Below, piece by piece: positions 1 through 9,063 of a stretch of DNA of 35,493 nt (positions within the stretch are counted from its first letter, which is position 1; every line of letters starts with the position of its first letter). The notes below the pieces were generated by a model, which saw only the letters and a program-made list of their open reading frames with translations, did not search any database and was not told where the DNA came from. This stretch comes from Candidatus Doudnabacteria bacterium RIFCSPHIGHO2_12_FULL_48_16. GTDB taxonomy: Bacteria > Patescibacteriota > Doudnabacteria > UBA920 > O2-02-FULL-48-8. The translations under genes and the position numbers were made by a program. The stretch spans positions 4,861 to 40,353 of the forward strand of contig MFEY01000005.1 in the NCBI GenBank assembly GCA_001780035.1, in the 5' to 3' direction.

Positions 1-189
1 CGTGCAGAGCTCGCAATTGAGTATGCGGAGCTCCGGGATTTTGACATTTCGGGAAAGACAGCCGAGCAAATTGCTTCCGACTATCTTCAGCGCCGAGCCA
101 ATGCTAACGCTTACGAGAAAATTCTCGCATTGGTCGACGATGCCATTCGTGAAAAAGACGAAGCGGCGGGTGCAATGAGCCAAGAGTAG
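1..189 (+). CDS. C-terminal fragment of a phage protein, probably portal / head-tail connector (5' truncated by window)
   Basis: Frame 1 is open from base 1 to TAG at 187-189 (RAELAIEYAELRDFDISGKTAEQIASDYLQRR...GAMSQE*). Position directly before scaffold-like and capsid genes suggests portal; no diagnostic domain is visible in the fragment. Confidence 0.5.
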   Translation, partial: RAELAIEYAELRDFDISGKTAEQIASDYLQRRANANAYEKILALVDDAIREKDEAAGAMSQE

Positions 190-279
190 CATGATGCCTA
201 TGGAGTACATGGCAAAAAACATTGGGGCAAGGTCGAACCCCAAACTAGTAAATAAAAATTCAATTTAACAAGCGCTTTT

Positions 280-1149
280 ATGAATCAAGATCGTAAAAAG
301 GAGCTCGACGCTCTCCTCAACGCAAACTCGGAAGATGAGGAAACGGATACCGAAGAAGAAGACACCCAGGAAGATAAGGGTGAGGAAGAAGACGAGGAAA
401 CCGACACCAAAGATTCTGAAGAAGAAACCGACGAAGACGAAGAAACTGATGAGGAAGAATCGGATGACGGCGAATCGGAAGATTCCGATGATAAAGAAGA
501 AACCGAGGAAGATGCAGGGGGCGAGGCATCCAAGCAGAAAAACAAGTGGCACGGCAAAAGCCGTGAGGAAGTGATCCGAATGTATGAGGAGCTCGAAACA
601 AAAAACCAACCGCCAAAGCGAACAAAAGCCAAGTCTGATTCCAAGAAGGAAAACGACGAAGGCAAGGGTGAGGGAGTAGATGTGCCTAATGACGAAGAAC
701 TGGCCAAGATGACTCCCAAGCAGTTCGCAGAATGGATGGTTACGACAGTTCAAAGCATCGTCGGCAAAACCTACGATGCGCGAAGCCGGATGCGAGATTC
801 CGCCGCGCAAGAAATTCGAGAGGCTCAGAAAGATCACCCTCTCCTGAAGACCAGTCCAGAGTACCGCGAACTCGTGCTGTCTTTGATCGACGCCGCTTCC
901 CAAAAAGGAACGGTTATGCCGCTCAAAGAAGCGTGTGCGAAGGTCGATGGATTCGCTGGAAAGGTAAAGGGAGACACAAAGGTTTCTGACACCGAGAAGA
1001 CTCGCCTCAAGAAAGCCAAAGCGCAAGTCGAGAGAGGAGCGGGCGCTCCGACCTCGCCGGGCGAAGAAAAGGGTGCGGAAGAACGCCGCCTCGAAAACAT
1101 CTTCGGAACAAGCGGGTCAAATGGCCCCTTAGGAGGCCTTGGGGTTTAA
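280..1149 (+). CDS. Acidic scaffold-like phage head morphogenesis protein
   Basis: 289-aa ORF with strongly D/E-rich N-terminal ~80 aa, charged C-terminal half, located between the portal-like fragment and the capsid gene. Confidence 0.5.
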   Translation: MNQDRKKELDALLNANSEDEETDTEEEDTQEDKGEEEDEETDTKDSEEETDEDEETDEEESDDGESEDSDDKEETEEDAGGEASKQKNKWHGKSREEVIRMYEELETKNQPPKRTKAKSDSKKENDEGKGEGVDVPNDEELAKMTPKQFAEWMVTTVQSIVGKTYDARSRMRDSAAQEIREAQKDHPLLKTSPEYRELVLSLIDAASQKGTVMPLKEACAKVDGFAGKVKGDTKVSDTEKTRLKKAKAQVERGAGAPTSPGEEKGAEERRLENIFGTSGSNGPLGGLGV

Positions 1150-1207
1150 ATCCTCAAATAGCAAGGTCGAACCTCCTATCAGTTAATTAATCAACTAACA
1201 ACAAGAT

Positions 1208-2386
1208 ATGTCATCAGCAAATGGAATCAAAGGAACCGCGAACTTGGGTGTTACGCGCAAGTACGACGTAGCGGATGTAATCTCGCTTCTTGACGTAGCG
1301 CGTTATCCGCTGCTCGGCATTCTCACGAACGCCGGAAAAGACCCTGCAACTAAACAAGGCAAGGCACTTAAGAAAAAAGAAACGAGTGATCCGGACTTCA
1401 AGTGGTTCGAGGATAAGTTCGGTGCACGCGAAGACATCGTTTCAGCTAACCAGGGAGCAGCAGTCACGCTGGTTGTGACCAACGGTGCGTACTTCAGTAT
1501 CGGCGACGTCTTGCTCGTGGTGAAGTCGGCCCAGGGCACGAACAACCCGACCGGCGAAGTCATGCTTGTAACGAACGTAGCAACCAACACGCTCACCCTT
1601 GTGCGCCAGATCGGTGACGGTGGTTCAGGCGGCGGTCTGCTTCAGCAGAACGATATCGTCTGGATCATTGGTAATGCCAACGAGGAAGGTGCGGATCTCC
1701 GCACAATGAAAGGAACGACGATCGCTGAAGTACTCAACTACTGCCAGATTTTCCGAACTACGATTGGAGTCACTGAAACTTCACGCAACACCAAGGGCCT
1801 GACAAAGGAGAACGACTTTGACTATCAGATTCGCAAGAAAGGTATCGAACACTTGGTGGACATCGAGCGAGCTTTCCTATTCGGGAAAAAGGAGATCATC
1901 ACTTCCGGTACACATCCGAAACGATTTACTGGCGGAGTTCTTCCTCGCATCAGCCAAGTCACTAGCAACGTAGCAACCCGCGACGACTTCAACAGCTACC
2001 TGAGAATCTTGTTCTCTCACGGCAACACTGAGAAATACTTACTTGCTTCAGGTTACGTGATCGACAAGATCAACGGATTCGCTCACGACAAGTTGCAGGT
2101 ATTGCAAGGAGAAAAAACTTTCGGATTAACCATCCTTAAGTATCTTTCTCCGCACGGCACGCTCAACATCATCAAGCACGATCTGCTCGCAGGAGATTTG
2201 TACGGCAAGAGTGGAGTCGGTGTAGACATGGAAGCTTTGACCTACCGATATCTCGCCAATCGTGACAGCAAGCTTCTCACGAATCGACAAGCACCGGGTG
2301 AGGACTCACGAGTAGACGAGTATCTGACCGAGTGTGGTCTCCAGATGGAACAGCCAGAGCGTCACGCAATCGTTAAGTTCGCTTAA
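1208..2386 (+). CDS. Major capsid protein, SU10/DUF5309-like
   Basis: 392 aa; architecture (N-terminal TRKYDVADVISLLDVARYPLLGILTNAG, central ETSRNTKGL..., C-terminal DMEALTYRYLANRDSKLLTNRQAPGEDSRVDEYLTECGLQ) resembles the SU10-type capsid family; follows scaffold-like gene. Confidence 0.6.
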   Translation: MSSANGIKGTANLGVTRKYDVADVISLLDVARYPLLGILTNAGKDPATKQGKALKKKETSDPDFKWFEDKFGAREDIVSANQGAAVTLVVTNGAYFSIGDVLLVVKSAQGTNNPTGEVMLVTNVATNTLTLVRQIGDGGSGGGLLQQNDIVWIIGNANEEGADLRTMKGTTIAEVLNYCQIFRTTIGVTETSRNTKGLTKENDFDYQIRKKGIEHLVDIERAFLFGKKEIITSGTHPKRFTGGVLPRISQVTSNVATRDDFNSYLRILFSHGNTEKYLLASGYVIDKINGFAHDKLQVLQGEKTFGLTILKYLSPHGTLNIIKHDLLAGDLYGKSGVGVDMEALTYRYLANRDSKLLTNRQAPGEDSRVDEYLTECGLQMEQPERHAIVKFA

Positions 2387-2400
2387 GCAATCCTTCAAGT

Positions 2401-2492
2401 CTCGGTCGGACGGGCATGCTTTCCGAACCCGCCTGACCGAGTGGAAAGCCCTTGAGGGGTTTTCCGCGGAAGATGAAAGGTCGATTCCGCGG
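2401..2492 (+). terminator. Consecutive hairpins after the capsid gene (partial terminator / mRNA processing region)
   Basis: CTCGGTCGGACGGG (2401-2414) pairs with CCCGCCTGACCGAG (2428-2441) with one mismatch; then CCCTTGAGGGGTTTT; then CCGCGGAA (2464-2471)/TTCCGCGG (2485-2492). Confidence 0.55.
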
Positions 2493-2524
2493 TCAATTAC
2501 AAAAATAACTTCACATTAATTCGT

Positions 2525-2959
2525 ATGGCAAAAAATCAAGCATCAACGGCAGAAAAACCAAAGACAAAGAGCAAGCGTTATGCAACGCGTTACGGACAGC
2601 ATTACGCGATCGTGATGATCCCGACTGTAACCGAAATCATCAACGGAATGGCGATAACGCGTCCAGGCAAAACAATCGAATTCAAGAATGGCATTTACGA
2701 AACGAAAGATTCGGCCGAACAAGACTTCCTGGATAATTCTCCGTTTGTTGGCATCGACTATCAAGAAGTCACGAAGGCAGTGACTTCGGCTCTTGAAGCC
2801 AAGTCCTTGTCGGAGAAAGAGTCCGAGCTACAAGAAAAGGAAGAAGACTTGAAGCGCAGAGAGATGGCGCTCAAAGGTAAAGAAGAAGGATCAGACTCCT
2901 CCACTGGAAAAGAAACCAAAACCGAGGGGAAGACAAAAAAGAAAGAGCCAAAGTTCTAA
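2525..2959 (+). CDS. Phage structural-module protein, unknown function, charged C-terminal coiled coil
   Basis: 144-aa ORF between capsid and decoration-like genes; K/E-rich C-terminus. Confidence 0.5.
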   Translation: MAKNQASTAEKPKTKSKRYATRYGQHYAIVMIPTVTEIINGMAITRPGKTIEFKNGIYETKDSAEQDFLDNSPFVGIDYQEVTKAVTSALEAKSLSEKESELQEKEEDLKRREMALKGKEEGSDSSTGKETKTEGKTKKKEPKF

Positions 2960-3014
2960 ACTTCCGGCTCGTTAAAGGTCGAACTATTATCAACCAAACA
3001 TAAGGCACAACGAT

Positions 3015-3308
3015 ATGGCGATAGAAAGTAAATCAAAATTCGCGGTGAACGAAGCGACTGTGGCCAGCGCAGGCACTGCCGTGCAGCTTCCCGATATTCC
3101 TGTCGGAGAAGGGTGCGAGCTCGTAGTTAAGGCGAAGCGCACAAATCTCGGCGTGATCAAGGTAGGAGAATCAGCACCACAGGCTCAAACGGGAAAATTT
3201 ACCCTAGAGCCGGGCGAAGCGGTGAAGCTCCGGATCAGCAATGCGAACAAAGGCTATATTGACGCGGAAGTAACCGGCGACAAAGTCGAGCTGATCGTTG
3301 AGCAATAA
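3015..3308 (+). CDS. Small beta-rich phage protein, possible capsid decoration protein
   Basis: 97-aa ORF, hydrophobic/charged alternation and position after capsid; no definitive motif. Confidence 0.4.
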   Translation: MAIESKSKFAVNEATVASAGTAVQLPDIPVGEGCELVVKAKRTNLGVIKVGESAPQAQTGKFTLEPGEAVKLRISNANKGYIDAEVTGDKVELIVEQ

Positions 3309-3314
3309 GCTCCT

Positions 3315-3902
3315 ATGTCAGATTTTATTCCTCAGCAGGGAGACTTCAGCTTCCTGCGGTTCAGAAAAACCGGCAGATACTTCGGGCCATTCATAACAGG
3401 CGGGACAGTGACTACGCAGTCGGCAGCGTCTGCAAATTCACTGCGCGCCTTTCCGTTCTTTGTTCCGAAGACGCAGAAGTTTGATCGGATCGCAATCCGT
3501 GTCACAACACTGGCAAGCGGTACAACTCCGAAAGCACGTCTCGGCGTATACGAAGACAAAGGCGATGGAAGCGTCTATCCGGCAAAGCTCGTGCTCGATG
3601 CGGGTGAGGTAGATGTGAATACTACGGGGCTTAAAGAGATCACGATCAATCTCACGCTCAAAGGCGGGAAACTTTACTGGCTCGCTTTTGTAGGCCAAGA
3701 CACTACCGCACTCGTGCTTGCAGCAATTCCTGCAGCAGACGCAATGGCGACATTCCTCGGTTTTGACAACGGACTTACCGGCACGCCGTACCTCGGTTAT
3801 GCGGTAACGCAAACCTATGGCGCACTGCCAGCAACATTCCCGACAGCAAGCCCGACGGATTGGAGCCTGAATGTGCCGCTCATTGCTTTGCGTAAAGCGT
3901 AA
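3315..3902 (+). CDS. Phage structural protein, beta-sandwich-like
   Basis: 195 aa; segment FDRIAIRVTTLASGTTPKARLGVYEDKGDGSVYPAKLVLDAGEV...LKGGKLYWLAFVGQ resembles phage tail/appendage beta-sandwich modules. Confidence 0.45.
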   Translation: MSDFIPQQGDFSFLRFRKTGRYFGPFITGGTVTTQSAASANSLRAFPFFVPKTQKFDRIAIRVTTLASGTTPKARLGVYEDKGDGSVYPAKLVLDAGEVDVNTTGLKEITINLTLKGGKLYWLAFVGQDTTALVLAAIPAADAMATFLGFDNGLTGTPYLGYAVTQTYGALPATFPTASPTDWSLNVPLIALRKA

Positions 3903-3904
3903 AT

Positions 3905-5551
3905 ATGCCGATGAATTATGTTGCCAAACTTCAAAGTAAAGTTGCTGAGAACGTCGATGACGGCCGTGAACAGGATGCAACAACCTGGAACAGCAATGGC
4001 AATGCCAGCAACGTAATTACTCTCGGCAACGTGAGTGGTTCAGTGTATTCTGGAGCGTTTCGTTTTCGCAATTTAAACATTCCGCGAAACTCGAAGATCG
4101 TCCTGGCCAGACTGAGGGTTCGGCCATCAGTCACGGACGGCGCAGACCCGGATGTGAAGCTCATTGTGAAAGGAATAAAAGAGCCGGACACAAAACCATT
4201 CACTCAAACTTCGCGTCCCAGTCAGAGAACAAAAACAGTAAACACTGTAGCGTGGCACATCATCAAGAAATGGGAGGTTCACGAATGGACGCAGACACCG
4301 AACCTCAAACTGCTCATTGAAGAAATCGTTGCACAAAGTGGATGGAAATCTGGCAACGCTCTCGCCTTAACGATCGAAGATAACGGATCTTCGTCAAACC
4401 AGGCCGAAACCTGCTATGACCGGAGCAAGGGCGACGATTATCAGGCCGAGCTTGAAGTCTGGTACACAACAAAAAGTGTGAGCATCGGCACTATCGCTGG
4501 CACCGATCGTGATGGAATGGAAACTGATAAGACCACATGGCAGTCGAGTCCGACCGGCAACGTGATAACGCTCGGCGATGACGGGCCCTCGGTAAATGAC
4601 GGTAGCTTTATATTCAGTTCGCTCACCATCCCTCGATACGCAAACATCATCGGCGCGTACCTTCTGGTTACACAGGCAGATCAGAACAACCGCTTCCCAC
4701 ACCTCATCATTAAAGGATTTGCGGAAGATGATGCTCCGGTGTTTGCCAGCAACGGATCGAACCGGCCATCAACCCGGCAGAAAACAAAAGCACTTGCCGA
4801 ATGGACTATCGGAGAAACAGTGGCCGGAGTTTTTGTCGGCATCCATTGGTCAGCCAACAGCGTGTATGAATCGCCCGACCTACGCGAGATCGTGCAAGAG
4901 ATCGTCGATCGCGAAGGCTGGACGACATCAAGCAGGCTGGGCCTTGTTCTGGAAAGCCAATCATCCTGGGATGGTCAATACAAACTGCCTTGGGACTATG
5001 TGAAGAACTCTGGAGAATTTGCCGCGAAGCTCGTGGTTGTGTGGGACACGCTCCGCACATTCCGATCAACAAAAAAAGATATTGCCAAATTCGATAAATC
5101 AAATTACCCGGAATTTATTATCGTGCATCACTCAGCGACACCACGAGACTCGACACACTTCAGCACAATAAAAAATAACCACATAGGAATCGGCTGGGGA
5201 GACATCGCATATCATCACTGGATTGCGGGAGCATTGGATGGCATCGGCGTGCACATTGCAGGTCGTCCGGAAAACAAGATCGGAGCTCATACCGATACGC
5301 AGAAAATGAATTATCGCTCTATCGGTATAGCCATGTGTGGAGATTTTCATCTGGCAAGTGGAAATGAAACGCCGAGCGCAGAACAGTTGGCAACGCTTCA
5401 GGCGCTTCTCGACACAATCAGGAAAGAGCGAGGTATTCCGAAGGAGCGGGTGCTTGGGCACCGAGAAACTCCGGACTCCACCAACTGCCCTGGCGACACC
5501 CTTCTTGAATACGTGAAGCGATACCGATCAACCGGAAAGCTTCTTCCCTAA
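3905..5551 (+). CDS. Virion-associated peptidoglycan hydrolase: two tandem beta-sandwich repeats plus C-terminal Amidase_2/PGRP domain
   Basis: Internal duplication (TTWNSNGNASNVITLGNVSGSVYSGAFRFRNLNIPRNSKI vs TTWQSSPTGNVITLGDDGPSVNDGSFIFSSLTIPRYANI); C-terminus has EFIIVHHSATP...IAYHHWIAG...GAHT...MNYRSIGIAMCGDF...VLGHRETPDSTNCPGD, typical of N-acetylmuramoyl-L-alanine amidases. Confidence 0.7.
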   Translation: MPMNYVAKLQSKVAENVDDGREQDATTWNSNGNASNVITLGNVSGSVYSGAFRFRNLNIPRNSKIVLARLRVRPSVTDGADPDVKLIVKGIKEPDTKPFTQTSRPSQRTKTVNTVAWHIIKKWEVHEWTQTPNLKLLIEEIVAQSGWKSGNALALTIEDNGSSSNQAETCYDRSKGDDYQAELEVWYTTKSVSIGTIAGTDRDGMETDKTTWQSSPTGNVITLGDDGPSVNDGSFIFSSLTIPRYANIIGAYLLVTQADQNNRFPHLIIKGFAEDDAPVFASNGSNRPSTRQKTKALAEWTIGETVAGVFVGIHWSANSVYESPDLREIVQEIVDREGWTTSSRLGLVLESQSSWDGQYKLPWDYVKNSGEFAAKLVVVWDTLRTFRSTKKDIAKFDKSNYPEFIIVHHSATPRDSTHFSTIKNNHIGIGWGDIAYHHWIAGALDGIGVHIAGRPENKIGAHTDTQKMNYRSIGIAMCGDFHLASGNETPSAEQLATLQALLDTIRKERGIPKERVLGHRETPDSTNCPGDTLLEYVKRYRSTGKLLP

Positions 5552-5555
5552 CACC

Positions 5556-6203
5556 ATGCAACTACAAGAATTTCTACAAGATCTCAACGCGCGAATGTCG
5601 GCGGCCAAGACCACCGGGTTTTGGAGTGAAGTCGATAAAAAAAGATGGATTAATAAATCCATTGTTCGGGCATGCAATTTTGCCAAATGGAACTTTCTCA
5701 ATCACCACTCAACTCAGCTGACCGAGAAAGATATCGAGGCATACTTCTTGCCCTTCGACTACAAACCCGGCGGAATGATGTTCATCAAAGTCGATGGACA
5801 AGAGCACGCAAAAACAAACGTTGAAAATTATCAAAGCGGAAATTATGTGTGGGAGCGAGTGTTCTCCATGCTTGGCGATCAGTATCTGATCAAACCCACG
5901 TCACTAGAAGACGGAAAGCTTATCGACATCTACTATCGCAGGCGTCCGATTCCGCTGGTGAATGATACCGACGAACCGATCACGCCTGAAGAAATGGAAG
6001 AAGCGATCATCAAATTGGCTCTCGGCATCTGTCTGAAGAAGGAACCGAATCGGGGCACGGATGGCGATAAACAAATTCTTGAAGCGACCGCGATCCTTCA
6101 GCAGATAAAAGATCGTCAGGATGAGGAGGGCGGAGAGGCCGGATTCACCGGCCAGGCAACAAGCTCGCGCTTCCTCTACAAAAACAGTAATCCGCAGGAT
6201 TAA
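5556..6203 (+). CDS. Head-tail connector / tail tubular protein A-like phage protein
   Basis: 215 aa; N-terminus MQLQEFLQDLNARMSAAKTTGFWSEVDKKRWINKSIVRACNFAKW is adaptor-like; position in structural module. Confidence 0.4.
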   Translation: MQLQEFLQDLNARMSAAKTTGFWSEVDKKRWINKSIVRACNFAKWNFLNHHSTQLTEKDIEAYFLPFDYKPGGMMFIKVDGQEHAKTNVENYQSGNYVWERVFSMLGDQYLIKPTSLEDGKLIDIYYRRRPIPLVNDTDEPITPEEMEEAIIKLALGICLKKEPNRGTDGDKQILEATAILQQIKDRQDEEGGEAGFTGQATSSRFLYKNSNPQD

Positions 6204-6209
6204 AAAATT

Positions 6210-7652
6210 ATGGCACTTAACGCATACAGAATAAAAGGTTTCCGCGGTGGTATCGCAGATGATGCCTACAAAGGCGTGGCCGGTGCGTTTAGATTTGGCT
6301 ACGGTCTCGACATCCGAAACGGCGCAGATACCTTGAAATGTAATCAGGCACTTGAAAAAGATTCGGGAAGTGTCGTCACTGACCTTATTTTGTTTTTCGT
6401 GCCAGCTTCCAACGGCAAACTGTATGGCTTCGGTAACGCCGGAAATATCTACAGCAAAGATACGCCAGCATCAGCATGGGTACTGAGATACACCGACCCC
6501 GACGGCAAGATTATGGGCGCGGCTGAGTACACCAACAACAACGGATCAGGAAGTTACGTGCCGTATCTCTACTGGGCTACCGAAACAAAGCTCAAGCGCA
6601 TTCCTTTCTCCGGTTCGTTCCCTGGCAGCGTGGAAACATTCGGCACATTAAACGGCGATCCCGCATGGCACACCATGACAATAGCGGTTGGCGTTCTGCA
6701 GATTTGCGACGGCCGATACATCGCGTTGGTGGATTACGAAGGCAACTTCAACAATCAGGCCCTGGATCTTATCGCGGGCAACCGCACTAAGACTTTGTTG
6801 CCGCAGGATCAGATCGCAATTATTGGCTCGACCAAAGGCGACAAGATTGAAGAAGGCTGGCTGTGGACGTGGGATAAGCAGCAACCCTCATGGATTCTGC
6901 GCCGCATGATCGCAGAAAAAGGAGTGAACGCGATGATCCAAACTGACTTCATCATGGTGCAGGCAGGCATCAGCGGGGGACTCTACTACTGGGACACGGT
7001 AAACATTTTGCGTTTCAAAGCATTCCCCGGCGGCGGATGGGTAAACCCCGGAGCGGCAGCCAACCTTAAAGGCGTAGCTCTAATGGGAGTAACGGGCTCA
7101 GATAAATGCGGACTGTATTCCTACGGACGGCTAAGCAAAAACGAACCTTATTCGATGAACCTCGAATATGTTCCTTCACATGGCAAACTCACCGGCGTTG
7201 AAATTGGCGCGGTGACGGTATACGGAGATCAGCCCTTCGCATCGTGGAAAGACGGATCAACTTACGGCGTGGATACAGTCGATCCTGACAATAAAGCCGA
7301 CGCACGATATGAGGGACTGGTCTTCGATGCTGGCGAACCAGAATTACAGAAAGGCTTCCGTCACATCAAGCTTCTAACCAAGCCATTGCCTTCTCAGTGC
7401 TGGCTAAAAACTTATTACCGCATTAACGAGCAGGGTGAATGGAAGCAGGCATACCTCGAAGACGGAGCAGACAGCTTCGACAAAGAAGGCAATACCAAAG
7501 TGGTGTTCACGGTCGAAACCGGAGATGAGGAGGAAGAAGAAAAAGGCAAAGGCGAAACATTCGAACTGGCGTTTGATTTACACCCCTCAGGGAATAACAC
7601 GCCAGAGATTGTCGCTGCCAGCACCTACTTTGAACCAATAGGGATCTTATAA
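6210..7652 (+). CDS. Large phage tail structural protein (beta-rich)
   Basis: 480-aa ORF in uninterrupted structural operon; beta-rich sequence with repeated short strands. Confidence 0.4.
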   Translation: MALNAYRIKGFRGGIADDAYKGVAGAFRFGYGLDIRNGADTLKCNQALEKDSGSVVTDLILFFVPASNGKLYGFGNAGNIYSKDTPASAWVLRYTDPDGKIMGAAEYTNNNGSGSYVPYLYWATETKLKRIPFSGSFPGSVETFGTLNGDPAWHTMTIAVGVLQICDGRYIALVDYEGNFNNQALDLIAGNRTKTLLPQDQIAIIGSTKGDKIEEGWLWTWDKQQPSWILRRMIAEKGVNAMIQTDFIMVQAGISGGLYYWDTVNILRFKAFPGGGWVNPGAAANLKGVALMGVTGSDKCGLYSYGRLSKNEPYSMNLEYVPSHGKLTGVEIGAVTVYGDQPFASWKDGSTYGVDTVDPDNKADARYEGLVFDAGEPELQKGFRHIKLLTKPLPSQCWLKTYYRINEQGEWKQAYLEDGADSFDKEGNTKVVFTVETGDEEEEEKGKGETFELAFDLHPSGNNTPEIVAASTYFEPIGIL

Positions 7653-7656
7653 AGCT

Positions 7657-8796
7657 ATGAGCGAATTCTTACAAAAAATATTTGGCAACCAAGAAGTGGA
7701 TGATCAGCCATTTCCAGAAGTTCCGCCGCATACTCATGACGGACAGAATTCACCGTTGCTCGCGCCTTCTTCAATCGATTCAGTGCAGATCAAAACAGGA
7801 GCGATCGGAACCCTGGCCCTGGCTGACGATTCGGTCAGCTCGGCAAAAATAATTGATCAGGCCATCCTCACTGAGCATCTCGACGCACTAGCGGTTACTG
7901 AGCAGAAACTTGCGAATGCTGCGGTGGCCACGGCCAAGATAAAGAACGGAGCAGTCAATGCATCAAAGCTCATTCAAACCGAAGCTGTAGTCACGCTTTC
8001 AGCGCAGATTGATGATGCGGTAATTATTAGCGCACATATCGGCACTGGAGTGATCCAAAATGCTCATCTGGGGAACGCTATCGTGACGAACGCAAAAATA
8101 GTAGATGCCACGATTCAGTCCGCAAAGATCGGAGATGCCCAGATCACTACGGCCAAAATTGCGGATGCAAATATCACTTCTGCGAAGATTGGACTTGCAG
8201 AAGTGAAGAACGCAAATATTGAAAACTTAGCTGTAACAGCCGCGAAGATTCAAGATGCCACGATTACTAATGCCAAGATCGCCAATGCCACAATTGATAA
8301 TGCAAAAATCGCAAATGTGGCTGCGGACAAGATCACGGCAGGGGTAATCAATCTGACATCAACCGGATACCTAGGGACTCCATACGGCGGAATACGTATC
8401 GGTTACTTGCGCACCATCGGCGGTACTCCGATCTATGGCTTGCAAGCCGGACCAGGGCACGGACTAATGCTTGACGACGGCGTACACGGATACGCGCGAA
8501 TGTGGGTGGATGATTCAGGAAATCGGCCGCTTGTCATCGACACAACTGCTAATGATCGAATTTTCTTCAAGGCAGCAAGCGGAAACGACATCCTTCGCTT
8601 ATATGGAAATAATGCGATCAGCGGAGGTTTTGTCGATGTTCAGACTTCGTTTCGGATTGGAACCAACGAGCCGAGCAGTCCCTCAAACGGGGAGATGTAT
8701 TACGACCCAAGTCCCTCAGGAATGGGAGCAGGCGGCAGGCTCATGATTTACAACGGATTCAGTTGGCACGGGGTCGCATGGTATGACGACATCTAA
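7657..8796 (+). CDS. Tail fibre / receptor-binding protein with decapeptide repeats
   Basis: N-terminal PPHTHDGQNSPLL and many ~10-aa repeats of type ITTAKIADAN / ITSAKIGLAE / VTAAKIQDAT / ITNAKIANAT / IDNAKIANVA, followed by a C-terminal head domain; typical of trimeric phage fibres. Confidence 0.7.
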   Translation: MSEFLQKIFGNQEVDDQPFPEVPPHTHDGQNSPLLAPSSIDSVQIKTGAIGTLALADDSVSSAKIIDQAILTEHLDALAVTEQKLANAAVATAKIKNGAVNASKLIQTEAVVTLSAQIDDAVIISAHIGTGVIQNAHLGNAIVTNAKIVDATIQSAKIGDAQITTAKIADANITSAKIGLAEVKNANIENLAVTAAKIQDATITNAKIANATIDNAKIANVAADKITAGVINLTSTGYLGTPYGGIRIGYLRTIGGTPIYGLQAGPGHGLMLDDGVHGYARMWVDDSGNRPLVIDTTANDRIFFKAASGNDILRLYGNNAISGGFVDVQTSFRIGTNEPSSPSNGEMYYDPSPSGMGAGGRLMIYNGFSWHGVAWYDDI

Positions 8797-8842
8797 AAAA
8801 TAAAGGTCGAATATTCAGCAAATTAATCACTTAAAAATTCCC

Positions 8843-9058
8843 ATGTTCACAAAAAAAATTAACAAAGAAGACTTAGAAGAAATACGTAAACGACAAGAAA
8901 TGATCCATCAGTACAAACTGATAGCCCAGGCTCTTGAGGCTCAGAAACAACAGTACATCATCAGTCGCTTTCCGAAGTACGGTCTTGATCCGAGCAGACA
9001 ATATGACATCGATCTCAAAACGGGAAGGATCACAGAAAATAAAAATCCCAGAATATAA
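8843..9058 (+). CDS. Small phage protein of unknown function
   Basis: 71-aa ORF in the structural operon, preceded by the AAGGTCGA motif. Confidence 0.45.
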   Translation: MFTKKINKEDLEEIRKRQEMIHQYKLIAQALEAQKQQYIISRFPKYGLDPSRQYDIDLKTGRITENKNPRI

Positions 9059-9063
9059 ATTTT

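Noticed and set aside
265-1026. 253-aa minus-strand ORF (and the 144-aa one at 285-719)
   Set aside because: Antisense of a low-complexity GAA/GAC-rich gene; F/L- and S-rich translations are artefacts of codon bias.
7780-8345. CRISPR-like or tandem DNA repeat array
   Set aside because: The 30-bp periodicity is in frame and encodes a degenerate decapeptide; no conserved repeat/unique spacer structure. No CRISPR array seen in the window.
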